Shown: positions 1-4,956 of the stretch, in pieces
Layout of the letters: each line of letters starts with the position of its first letter
Position numbering within the stretch: the stretch's first letter is position 1
DNA from: Methanobacterium sp. PtaU1.Bin097
GTDB taxonomy: Archaea; Methanobacteriota; Methanobacteria; Methanobacteriales; Methanobacteriaceae
Length of the DNA stretch: 13,987 bases
Assembly: GCA_002067325.1 (NCBI GenBank)
Contig: MVQY01000181.1
Span: 1-13,987 of the forward strand
Reading direction: 5' to 3'
Notes under the pieces: model-generated
Database searches by the model: none
What the model was told of the DNA's origin: nothing
The model's input: only the letters and a program-made list of their open reading frames with translations
Program-made: the position numbers and the translations under genes

Positions 1-148
1 TAACTGGGTTAATTTTGTGTTGCTTAAATTTTTTTTGAAAAATTATGTTACGTTTTCAAAATGTCTTAAAGACCTAGTCAACCACCTTTTTTAACAAATT
101 TAGTTCATTAAAGATCATCCTATAACATCTATCAAGTATGTCGGGGAT

Positions 149-189
149 GGGAGGTGTCATTTAGTTAGACCTCCCCCTTAATTTTTTTT
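149..189 (+). terminator. Hairpin plus T8 transcription terminator
   Basis: A perfect 7-bp stem, GGGAGGT at 149-155 pairing with ACCTCCC at 169-175, encloses a 13-base loop and is followed within a few bases by eight T residues (182-189). This is the form of an intrinsic-like terminator for transcription entering from the left on the plus strand. The gene it would terminate lies outside the window. It abuts the stop codon of the minus-strand gene ending at 188, so it may also insulate the two convergent units. Confidence 0.6.
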
Positions 190-394
190 ATTCAATCAAA
201 ATACATTGCCAGGGCTGGGCCTCAGTATCTATGGTGGCGAATAATTCCTTTTCCACATCCTTAAAGAGATCTTCACAGGTGAATTTTAGATCATCCGCCT
301 TTTTAACCGGATACATTCTGCCTCTAGCACTTTTAACCACTATTTCACCCTCTCGGGTTATGCCTACTACTAATTGTTTTATTTCTTTTGCCAT
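188..394 (-). CDS. Small hypothetical protein, 68 aa
   Basis: Unrecognised small soluble protein. It begins MAKEIKQLVVGITREGEI and ends in an aliphatic/acidic tail (WQCILIE). The first half alternates hydrophobic and charged residues with glycine turns (probably a beta-rich segment, VVGITREGEIVVKS), and the second half is acidic and probably helical (CEDLFKDVEKELFATID). There is no signal peptide, membrane helix or metal motif; its two cysteines are far apart. The ATG at 394 is well supported: GGGAG lies about 8 bases upstream on the minus strand and a TATA box sits at the right distance (444-450). It is monocistronic, divergent from vapB, and ends against the hairpin terminator at 149-189. 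Being a real gene is likely; function is unknown. Confidence 0.7.
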   Translation of the reverse strand: MAKEIKQLVVGITREGEIVVKSARGRMYPVKKADDLKFTCEDLFKDVEKELFATIDTEAQPWQCILIE

Positions 395-442
395 GAATAT
401 TATCTCCCAATTCTTTCTAGTTCTTCTATATGTAAATCTGTT

Positions 443-452
443 GTTTTATACT
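443..452 (-). promoter_or_regulatory. TATA box for the 68-aa gene
   Basis: Read on the minus strand the bases are GTATAAAAC. A start of transcription about 25 bases downstream (near 420) gives a leader of roughly 25 bases that still contains the GGGAG ribosome binding site in front of the ATG at 394. Spacing and sequence fit an archaeal box A; no experimental start is visible. Confidence 0.5.
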
Positions 453-564
453 TGTTTTTTAAATTCTTTCCTCTTTCCAGGTTAAAGTTTTCATATTTCT
501 AATTTTTAAAAATACACTTTTCGGTAAATCGTATATGCCAGACAAAATTTAATGTATTGTAAAA

Positions 565-574
565 TTTAAATATA
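565..574 (+). promoter_or_regulatory. TATA box of the vapBC pair
   Basis: TTTAAATATA matches the archaeal box A consensus closely. It lies about 48 bases before the vapB ATG (617), predicting a transcript start near 595-600 and a short leader of about 20 bases. The leader ends in GTGAT immediately before ATGATG, a partial match to the archaeal GGTGAT ribosome binding site, so the second ATG (620) may be the working start. Confidence 0.5.
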
Positions 575-616
575 AGATAAATAGTAATATAATATAAAGA
601 GAAATGGTCTTGTGAT

Positions 617-856
617 ATGATGATAACCACAAAATTATATAATCGATATCAAACTGTTATTCCTGCCGAAATTAGGAAAAAAATTCATGTTGATCCAGAT
701 TCCATTATAGAATGGAGTATTAATGAAAAAGGGAAAGTTGAACTGGAATTCAGAAAAAGGGTGACTGAAAAGGATTTGATTGGATTGGTTAAAGAAAAAT
801 TACCTTACAATTCCGTTGAAATTAAAAAAAGAGCAGGAAAAGGCCTTAAATGGTAG
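617..856 (+). CDS. vapB: AbrB/SpoVT-type antitoxin (VapB-like)
   Basis: Probable antitoxin of a type II toxin-antitoxin pair. Residues 3-46 have the swapped-hairpin AbrB/MazE pattern, with the diagnostic stretch YNRYQTVIPAEIRKKIHVDP followed by a strand pair (IIEWSINEKGKVELEF). The basic C-terminal tail (about 47-79, ending KKRAGKGLKW) is the part that usually wraps the partner PIN toxin. The length of 79 aa is normal for the family. The gene is followed after a few bases by the PIN-domain gene, the usual antitoxin-first order, so the two should be co-transcribed from the TATA box at 565. By family behaviour the dimer binds and neutralises the toxin and represses its own promoter. ATG 617 and ATG 620 are both possible starts. 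Confidence 0.85.
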   Translation: MMITTKLYNRYQTVIPAEIRKKIHVDPDSIIEWSINEKGKVELEFRKRVTEKDLIGLVKEKLPYNSVEIKKRAGKGLKW

Positions 857-872
857 AATTTAGGTGTTAAAC

Positions 873-1259
873 TTGATTTTTGTAGATTCTTCCTATATTA
901 TTGCTTTAGTGGCAGAAAAAGATCAGTGGCATGAAGATGCTGTGAAAAATATTACAAAAATAGAAAAAAGGGAAAAAGTCATTACAGAGACTATGGTTAT
1001 TGAATCTATTAATTTAATAGGCAAATGTAAAGGAGGAAAGGTAGGGAAAACCATATTCCAGTACATTCGGGATAATTATACAATTTATAACCCTCACAAT
1101 ATTCTAAAAAGAGCCATGGAAGAGTTTGTTAAATATGACGGAACTCTGTCACTAGCAGACTGCACAGCCATTATAACCATCCAGGATTTAGGAATACACG
1201 AAATTATAAGCTTTGATGGTGATTTTGATAAAGTTAAGGGAATACTAAGAATAAAATAA
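873..1259 (+). CDS. vapC: PIN-domain ribonuclease toxin (VapC-like)
   Basis: Probable toxin of the pair, a Mg-dependent PIN-domain RNase. The N-terminus IFVDSSYIIAL is the canonical first strand with the first catalytic Asp (D5 from the TTG start). Further acidic residues fall where expected: E44 (TMVIESINL), D96 (LSLADCTAI) and D115/D117 (ISFDGDFDKV). All four acidic positions are therefore present and the enzyme looks intact; about 128 aa is the usual size. Start choice: a GTG at 864 is in frame but has no ribosome binding site, whereas TTG at 873 is preceded at 6 bases by AGGTG (862-866) and gives the usual PIN start, so I prefer 873. It lies just downstream of the AbrB-type antitoxin. Confidence 0.87.
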   Translation: MIFVDSSYIIALVAEKDQWHEDAVKNITKIEKREKVITETMVIESINLIGKCKGGKVGKTIFQYIRDNYTIYNPHNILKRAMEEFVKYDGTLSLADCTAIITIQDLGIHEIISFDGDFDKVKGILRIK

Positions 1260-1345
1260 TATTTTAACCCAGTCAAATACGTTTAAAATCCTTAAAACCA
1301 GGTTTATTATATTTCCCCATTGTATTTCCAGACTGGGATTTCATA

Positions 1346-1374
1346 TTATTAACTCTCAAGTTAGCAGTTAATAA
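1346..1374. promoter_or_regulatory. Perfect 9-bp inverted repeat, candidate operator
   Basis: TTATTAACT (1346-1354) and AGTTAATAA (1366-1374) are exact inverted copies separated by 11 bases, putting the half-site centres 20 bp apart, about two helical turns. The element sits directly upstream of the TATA box of the AbrB-like gene. This is the geometry expected for a dimeric regulator. The AbrB-like protein encoded downstream or the VapBC complex are candidates; this is inference. Confidence 0.5.
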
Positions 1375-1378
1375 CAAA

Positions 1379-1388
1379 TTATTTAAGG
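1379..1388 (+). promoter_or_regulatory. TATA box and structured leader of the AbrB-like gene
   Basis: TTATTTAAGG at 1379-1388 resembles box A and predicts a transcript start near 1408. The leader then begins with a short hairpin, GTCACC (1410-1415) pairing with GGTGAC (1424-1429), and contains two copies of TGGTGGT. The GGTGGTGA at 1421-1428 is a strong match to the ribosome binding site but lies 14 bases from the ATG at 1443, and the hairpin would mask it. This may matter for translation control. Confidence 0.4.
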
Positions 1389-1442
1389 TCTGAGAACATA
1401 ATAGTGGTGGTCACCAGAATGGTGGTGACTTAAAAGAGTTGA

Positions 1443-1634
1443 ATGAAAAAGTGGTCCAGTGACCAGAACCGCGGAGGTGGTTCAATTAAGAGCAAAAAGA
1501 GGCTCGTATATTGCAACAAACGGTTCCGTGTTACTTTACCCGTTAACTGGGTAAACAGAGTGGGAATAAAGCACGGCGATTACGTAAACTTGCAAATAGA
1601 CGGCAACAAGCTCATAGTTAAAAAAAGCGACTAA
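1443..1634 (+). CDS. Solitary AbrB/SpoVT-type DNA-binding protein, 63 aa
   Basis: A short AbrB-fold protein. Residues 21-62 carry the swapped-hairpin pattern: NKRFRVTLPVNWVNRVGIKH, then GDYVNLQIDGNKLIVKK. The basic, glycine-rich N-terminus (KKWSSDQNRGGGSIKSKKR) looks like a nucleic-acid-contacting tail. Unlike the vapB product it has no C-terminal toxin-binding extension and no toxin gene follows, so a transcription regulator is more likely than an antitoxin. It could still be the remnant of a second toxin-antitoxin pair. ATG 1443 is the only usable start because a TGA in the same frame directly precedes it. It converges on the alkylation repair gene. Confidence 0.8.
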   Translation: MKKWSSDQNRGGGSIKSKKRLVYCNKRFRVTLPVNWVNRVGIKHGDYVNLQIDGNKLIVKKSD

Positions 1635-1649
1635 AACCACTCTAAAAAA

Positions 1650-1674
1650 CTTTTTTAACCCCACATCTTTTTTT
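1650..1674 (+). terminator. Poly-T terminator after the AbrB-like gene
   Basis: Two T tracts (six T at 1651-1656, seven T at 1668-1674) follow the stop codon at 1634 within 40 bases. No strong hairpin precedes them, which is normal for archaeal termination. They lie in the convergent gap before the end of the AlkD-like gene. Confidence 0.45.
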
Positions 1675-1695
1675 AAATTTGAATTTGTGTTAAAT

Positions 1696-2385
1696 TTACG
1701 AATTTTGTTTCTTACGTAACTTTTCTAGAACTTTATCACTTTCCAGTTCCCTTATGGCGTCTTTCGCTATCCATTTAGCACTTCTGGAATTTAACTGGTC
1801 AATTTTTTCTGCAACTGCTATGGCTTTCCTGTTCAAATCCAGGTTGCGCTTTCCGATCTGTCTTAGAGCCCAGTTAACCGCTTTTTTTACGAAGTTCCTC
1901 TCGTCACCGGATTCCCTGATAATTAAAGAGAATAGTTCTTCGAACTTCTCATCGTCCGCCTTTTTATCGTGCACTGCTAAGGTGGCAATTAAGGTGAAGG
2001 CCGCTCTTTTAACGAACTCCTCATCCCGGGCGCTCCATTCTTCTATTTTCTGGTAGGCATAGGATGTTTTCCGGAATAATTTCATACAGCACTGGTCGCA
2101 GACGTCCCATGAGTTAAATTCAAGGGCCCATCTCTCCATCTGTTCCTCGGTTACTTCTTTGGGGTCGTCTACCATGCAGGCCAGGATCCTGGTCTCGGTG
2201 TACCCATGCCTCCAGAGCTCCTCTGCAAGCTGGTGGTTTTTACCGACCTCCCGGGCTATACGGGTTAGCTCGGGCATCCTCACCCCGTAGGCCTTATTTG
2301 ACTTGATACCGAATCGGGCCATGCCTGCGATGTCTTCGGGGTTGGAGAGGGATTCCAGTTCCCCTATAATATCTTCAAAATCCAT
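1696..2385 (-). CDS. AlkD-like DNA alkylation repair glycosylase
   Basis: A HEAT-like-repeat protein of the AlkC/AlkD DNA alkylation repair family, which excises bulky or cationic alkylated bases such as N3- and N7-alkylpurines. The 229-aa length is typical. Features include the N-terminal MARFGI and YGVRMPELTRIA region, HGYTETRILACMV, the central FNSWDVCDQCC segment, and VKRAAFTLIATLAVHDK followed by NFVKKAVNWALRQIG, which is characteristic of the family. W93 and D97 have the same spacing as Trp109/Asp113 of Bacillus cereus AlkD (from memory), and W172 falls about where AlkD Trp187 would, so the active site appears intact. It is the last gene of the minus-strand run, 20 bases after the unknown gene ending at 2406, so it is likely co-transcribed. 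The ATG has only a weak AGAAG upstream, consistent with coupling. Confidence 0.88.
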   Translation of the reverse strand: MDFEDIIGELESLSNPEDIAGMARFGIKSNKAYGVRMPELTRIAREVGKNHQLAEELWRHGYTETRILACMVDDPKEVTEEQMERWALEFNSWDVCDQCCMKLFRKTSYAYQKIEEWSARDEEFVKRAAFTLIATLAVHDKKADDEKFEELFSLIIRESGDERNFVKKAVNWALRQIGKRNLDLNRKAIAVAEKIDQLNSRSAKWIAKDAIRELESDKVLEKLRKKQNS

Positions 2386-2405
2386 TTAAATCTTCTATTA
2401 ATTTT

Positions 2406-2756
2406 TCACTCTTCCAACCATTCGATCTCATTGAGATACAGGGTGAAGCTTTCGATGATATCGTAAAGGAGTTGGGTGCTTTCTTCCTTGGAAAGTGCGG
2501 GGATGCTGCGGTAGTTCATCCTTAAGGAGAAGTAGGTTTTATCCCCCACTACCCGTGCATCGGCGAAGTAGGCGTCACCCCACTGGTGTTCGTCGATACT
2601 CCATGATTTCAGTTCTTCTATGATATCTGGTAGTTTATCCCCGAATAAGGTCCTGGTGGTTAAGTACAGGAATTCAGAATCTTCAAACGGCTTCTCTTTA
2701 CTCAGCTGTTCCGTTCCTATGAACTTCAACTCCACATCCAAGGTATCACCCCTCAT
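2406..2756 (-). CDS. Hypothetical soluble protein, about 116 aa
   Basis: Unrecognised protein of mixed beta/alpha character, rich in Glu and Asp, ending LNEIEWLEE. No membrane helix, signal peptide or known motif is visible; four tryptophans cluster in SWSIDEHQW and EIEWLEE. The frame stays open upstream, but the gene must start near the end of the preceding membrane-protein gene. ATG at 2756 overlaps that gene by 11 bases and has no ribosome binding site of its own. The bases right after it (GAGGGGTGAT) form an excellent site placed for the TTG at 2741, giving a start of MDVELKFIGTE. Either start makes this a tightly coupled operon member. Function unknown; the context is a PadR-controlled run ending in a DNA repair gene. 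Confidence 0.72.
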   Translation of the reverse strand: MRGDTLDVELKFIGTEQLSKEKPFEDSEFLYLTTRTLFGDKLPDIIEELKSWSIDEHQWGDAYFADARVVGDKTYFSLRMNYRSIPALSKEESTQLLYDIIESFTLYLNEIEWLEE

Positions 2757-3144
2757 AAATACTGACGTTTGCCACCATCTGGTCGAGGTAAAGCCCAAAT
2801 CCAATGGTTATGGCGGGTATTATTACATATAAAGGTACTACTGTAACTGCATATTCAAGCAGGCTGGTTTTACTTATCCCCAGGTAGATTAACACCACAT
2901 CCAGCACTATAGTTATCAGCACCCACACGATGGCCAGGATAACTCCTTCCCGGACAAAGTGGGAGGTGATATCCTTGAAGTAAATATAGCTGAGCACTAC
3001 TGCAGACCCGCCTATGGCCACTGATGCAGTGAAGTCGTAAAGCTGCACACTACCTGCATCTGATGCAAAATAAGTGACTATGGTTGGTATAAGCCAGACT
3101 ATAAACCCGAAACCTATGATCTCTAAAATTTTCTTGAAATCCAT
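2746..3144 (-). CDS. Four-helix membrane protein (paralogue 1), 132 aa
   Basis: Small integral membrane protein of unknown function with four predicted helices at about residues 8-28, 37-56, 67-89 and 98-120. It is clearly paralogous to the next gene upstream: both share GF-x-VWLIP near the N-terminus, Y-x-KD followed by F-x-x-EG ahead of helix 3, VW-x-x-I-x-I-x-x-D in helix 3, and an IP-x-x-T-x-G motif in helix 4. ATG 3144 is chosen because GAGGGG lies about 7 bases upstream; the frame is open further but without a site. The stop codon lies within the start region of the following gene (11-base overlap). A sensor, channel subunit or efflux accessory are all possible; nothing in the sequence decides. 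Confidence 0.75.
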   Translation of the reverse strand: MDFKKILEIIGFGFIVWLIPTIVTYFASDAGSVQLYDFTASVAIGGSAVVLSYIYFKDITSHFVREGVILAIVWVLITIVLDVVLIYLGISKTSLLEYAVTVVPLYVIIPAITIGFGLYLDQMVANVSIYEG

Positions 3145-3183
3145 GAATTTCCCCTCTAAATACAATATGGGGAGTTGGACATC

Positions 3184-3558
3184 TTAAAGATTTTGAGCCA
3201 GGTAACCCATTCCAGTGGTTATAACCGGGATCATCACATAGGTCAGGCCAATGTCCATGATGTAATCTGCAAAGCTCATCTGCATGGGGCTTGCCGGTAA
3301 AAACAGGGCCAGGTCTATGATGATAGAAATTATAAACCATACCACACCAGCTATTATCCCTTCTTTTGCGAAGTCTGCATCCAGATCCTTCAGATAATAG
3401 TAGGCAAGGACTATTACCGTTACTGTAAGAACCAGGGGCATTATGGACTCAAATAAGGGCCTCATGGTCTCCTTCAAAGGGAAAACTACGAAGGATACTA
3501 GAAATGGGATTAACCAGACTAAGAATCCGAAGAGGACCAGTTTAAGGTTTTTGTTCAC
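3184..3558 (-). CDS. Four-helix membrane protein (paralogue 2), 124 aa
   Basis: Tandem paralogue of the neighbouring membrane protein, with helices at about 7-27, 39-56, 67-88 and 103-121. It has GFLVWLIPFLV, YYYLKDLDADFAKEGIIAG and VWFIISIIIDLALF, corresponding position by position to GFIVWLIPTIV, KDITSHFVREGVILA and VWVLITIVLDVVLI of the partner. Start: GTG at 3558 has GGGTGG 4 bases upstream and aligns with the partner's N-terminus; ATG at 3570 is the alternative. Two small paralogues in a row suggest a hetero-oligomer (as in paired small multidrug transporters), but these are not recognisable SMR proteins because they lack the SMR N-terminal Glu-containing helix motif. Function not established. 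Confidence 0.73.
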   Translation of the reverse strand: MNKNLKLVLFGFLVWLIPFLVSFVVFPLKETMRPLFESIMPLVLTVTVIVLAYYYLKDLDADFAKEGIIAGVVWFIISIIIDLALFLPASPMQMSFADYIMDIGLTYVMIPVITTGMGYLAQNL

Positions 3559-3602
3559 TTTTCCACCCATCCCCAATTTTGATTCATTTTTTATTCCCTA
3601 AC

Positions 3603-3636
3603 AAAAAAAATTTAAGAAATCTGTTTATGATTTCTT
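3603..3636 (-). terminator. Hairpin/T8 terminator overlapping the GyrI-like stop codon
   Basis: On the minus strand AAGAAATC and GATTTCTT form a perfect 8-bp stem with a 7-base loop (plus coordinates 3629-3636 and 3614-3621), followed after AAA by eight T (3610 to 3603). The left arm lies in the last codons of the GyrI-like gene and its TAA falls in the loop. It looks like a true terminator or attenuator between the first two genes of the run (padR, GyrI-like) and the last four. Confidence 0.6.
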
Positions 3637-4086
3637 CATCACCGGGAACCATTCCTCGGTTACCAGCTGGTCTTCCGGTGTTTCGTTAGGGTCGGAGAGG
3701 TAAGTTTCTGTGAGGGGGCCGATGATCTCGTAACCGTTCTTGTAGGCGTATTCGGCCAGTGCTACGATTGCAGTTCCACATTCACTGTATGGGCCTTTAT
3801 ATATGGTGGATAGTACCAGTTTTTCCGGTTCAGTTTTGATCTTCACCCGGCCTTCTTCTTCTGCTTCGCCATCGAATGGTATTCCAATTTCATACATCAC
3901 CTCTTCAACCGGCACTTCCTGGGGGCTGTTGTAGAACACTCCAAATGGCGGGCCCATCATCTGCAGGCCCTTGGCCATTACGTATCCTACCACTTCCCCC
4001 ATGAGAACTGGGATTTCCTCAAAGGAACCTTTATAACTTATGTAGGCTACCTGTCTTTCTCCTATTTTCTTCTCTACAATTTCCAT
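3625..4086 (-). CDS. GyrI-like small-molecule-binding protein
   Basis: Stand-alone GyrI-like/AraC effector-binding domain protein (SOUL/BacT fold), 153 aa, the normal size for the free domain. Family hallmarks are the start EKKIGERQVAYISYKGSFEE, then G-x-PFGVFYNSP in the first half, an acidic strand pair (YEIGIPFDGEAEEEGRVKIK), LVLSTIYKGPYSECGTAIVA and a C-terminal TETYLSDPNETPEDQLVTE, as seen in drug-binding members. Such proteins bind hydrophobic or cationic small molecules; some regulate transcription when fused to a DNA-binding domain, which is absent here. The start is supported by AGAGGTGA 6-7 bases before ATG 4086. It follows padR after 78 bases, and the pairing of a PadR repressor with a ligand-binding domain suggests xenobiotic response. 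Followed by the hairpin/T8 element at 3603-3636. Confidence 0.87.
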   Translation of the reverse strand: MEIVEKKIGERQVAYISYKGSFEEIPVLMGEVVGYVMAKGLQMMGPPFGVFYNSPQEVPVEEVMYEIGIPFDGEAEEEGRVKIKTEPEKLVLSTIYKGPYSECGTAIVALAEYAYKNGYEIIGPLTETYLSDPNETPEDQLVTEEWFPVMKKS

Positions 4087-4126
4087 TCTATTTCACCTCT
4101 TTATATAATCCCAAGGGTTTCTTCTC

Positions 4127-4175
4127 CCTTTTTTTATTCAAAAGGTTTCATATCCTTTTTTTATTCAAAGGTTTT
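4127..4175. repeat. Tandem duplication at the padR 3' end
   Basis: CCTTTTTTTATTCAAAAGG followed by TTT (4127-4148) is repeated 27 bases further on as CCTTTTTTTATTCAAAGG followed by TTT (4154-4175), with one base of difference in the A run. The second copy contains the padR stop codon (TGA, 4165-4167 read on the minus strand). It looks like a recent short tandem duplication of the end of padR and its 3' flank. Confidence 0.6.
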
Positions 4176-4710
4176 CTTCTTCCTTGATTTTTTGGATGAA
4201 CTGTTTCACCCATTCCATCTCTGTTTTAAGCTGGGATAATGGTCTGCTAAAGAGTGCTACGATATGGTAAGGTAAATTTAATGTTTCCTGAGTCTTTACT
4301 GAGCTTTCTAAGAATTTAATCCTGCCTTCAGCCGATTTCAAGTAGTTTTCCAGGCACTCCACTACTTCGGTGGGTTCCAGGTAGTTGAGATAGGCCAGGC
4401 CGAGGTCAAAGGGATTTATATACTTCATACTCCACGAGAGAAGGTAGCGGACCTTTTCCTTCATGGTATCTCTTCCTTTACTGGTTATGGTAAATACCTT
4501 ACGGGCGGGTTTCCCCTCCACCGTCTCCAGTTTGGAGGTGACCAGTTCCTTCTTCTCCAACTTCTTGAGGACGTAGTATATGGAGGAAAATCCTATCTGG
4601 GTCCAGTTTCGCATTCCCCATCCTTCGATTGTCTTCTCCAGCTGATAGCCGTACTGTGGTTCCTCGTAGAGTAATCCCAGTACGGCTGCCTCTATGTCTG
4701 ATAGATCCAT
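4165..4710 (-). CDS. PadR-family transcriptional regulator
   Basis: Winged-helix regulator of the PadR family, 181 aa, with the longer C-terminal helical domain. Residues 5-80 form the DNA-binding domain: AAVLGLLYEEPQYGYQLEKT, SSIYYVLKKLEKKELVTSK (recognition region), then the wing EGKPARKVFTITSKG. Residues about 90-181 are helical and include a coiled-coil-like end (LKTEMEWVKQFIQKIKEEEN) that normally mediates dimerisation and ligand sensing. Family members repress neighbouring genes and themselves until a phenolic, drug or stress ligand binds. A likely autoregulatory operator surrounds its TATA box (4726-4761). The leader would be only about 10 bases and no ribosome binding site precedes ATG 4710, so translation may be leaderless. 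First gene of the six-gene minus-strand run. Confidence 0.9.
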   Translation of the reverse strand: MDLSDIEAAVLGLLYEEPQYGYQLEKTIEGWGMRNWTQIGFSSIYYVLKKLEKKELVTSKLETVEGKPARKVFTITSKGRDTMKEKVRYLLSWSMKYINPFDLGLAYLNYLEPTEVVECLENYLKSAEGRIKFLESSVKTQETLNLPYHIVALFSRPLSQLKTEMEWVKQFIQKIKEEENL

Positions 4711-4725
4711 TGTAACACGACACTG

Positions 4726-4761
4726 ATATTCTACAATTAGTATATTATATATTTAGAATAT
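4726..4761 (-). promoter_or_regulatory. padR promoter with operator-like inverted repeat
   Basis: ATATTCTA (4726-4733) and TAGAATAT (4754-4761) are perfect 8-bp inverted copies flanking a 20-base core. Read on the minus strand the core holds the TATA element AAATATATAATATAC. The half-sites thus bracket the box A of padR, so a bound dimer or tetramer would block TBP/TFB. Predicted transcription starts about 10 bases before the ATG at 4710. Autoregulation by PadR is inferred from position and family habit. Confidence 0.6.
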
Positions 4762-4873
4762 AAATCTTGGGGTGGTTGATTGAGAAGATCCCTCCATATT
4801 CAAGTAAAAGTAAATATCTAGAATTTCTTTAAAAATAGTAGTTATACTGTTAAAAAAGTTCATAACTCAAAGG

Positions 4874-4881
4874 TATAAATA
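4874..4881 (+). promoter_or_regulatory. TATA box of the CLC channel gene
   Basis: TATAAATA preceded by AAAGG (a BRE-like purine stretch) predicts a transcript start near 4903 and a leader of about 50 bases. A weak 6-bp inverted repeat (AGTTAT 4840-4845, ATAACT 4862-4867; centres 22 bp apart) lies just upstream. A second AT-rich stretch at 4919-4932 could be an alternative box A. Confidence 0.4.
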
Positions 4882-4956
4882 ATAAATCTAGTAATATAGA
4901 GTTAAGGGTTATGCTCAATTAATAATAAATTCTAAGTATTTATGGATGGTCGGTGA

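Noticed and set aside
2..94. Open frame from the left edge to a TAA near 92-94 on the plus strand (about 30 codons)
   Set aside because: AT-rich, low-complexity hydrophobic translation with no recognisable end of a protein; too short to support a partial gene, although the terminator at 149-189 implies some transcript arrives from the left.
231..485. 84-codon plus-strand frame
   Set aside because: Lies antisense over the 68-aa gene, which has a proper promoter and ribosome binding site; the translation has no protein-like pattern.
3050..3340. 96-codon minus-strand frame across the two membrane-protein genes
   Set aside because: Shadow of the two paralogous genes in another frame; rich in His, Pro and Cys without motif, and it bridges their boundary.
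4101..4110. TATA-like TTATATAA read on the minus strand just upstream of the GyrI-like gene
   Set aside because: Centre is only about 17-20 bases before the ATG, so transcription would start at or inside the gene and lose the good ribosome binding site AGAGGTGA; more likely chance AT-richness.
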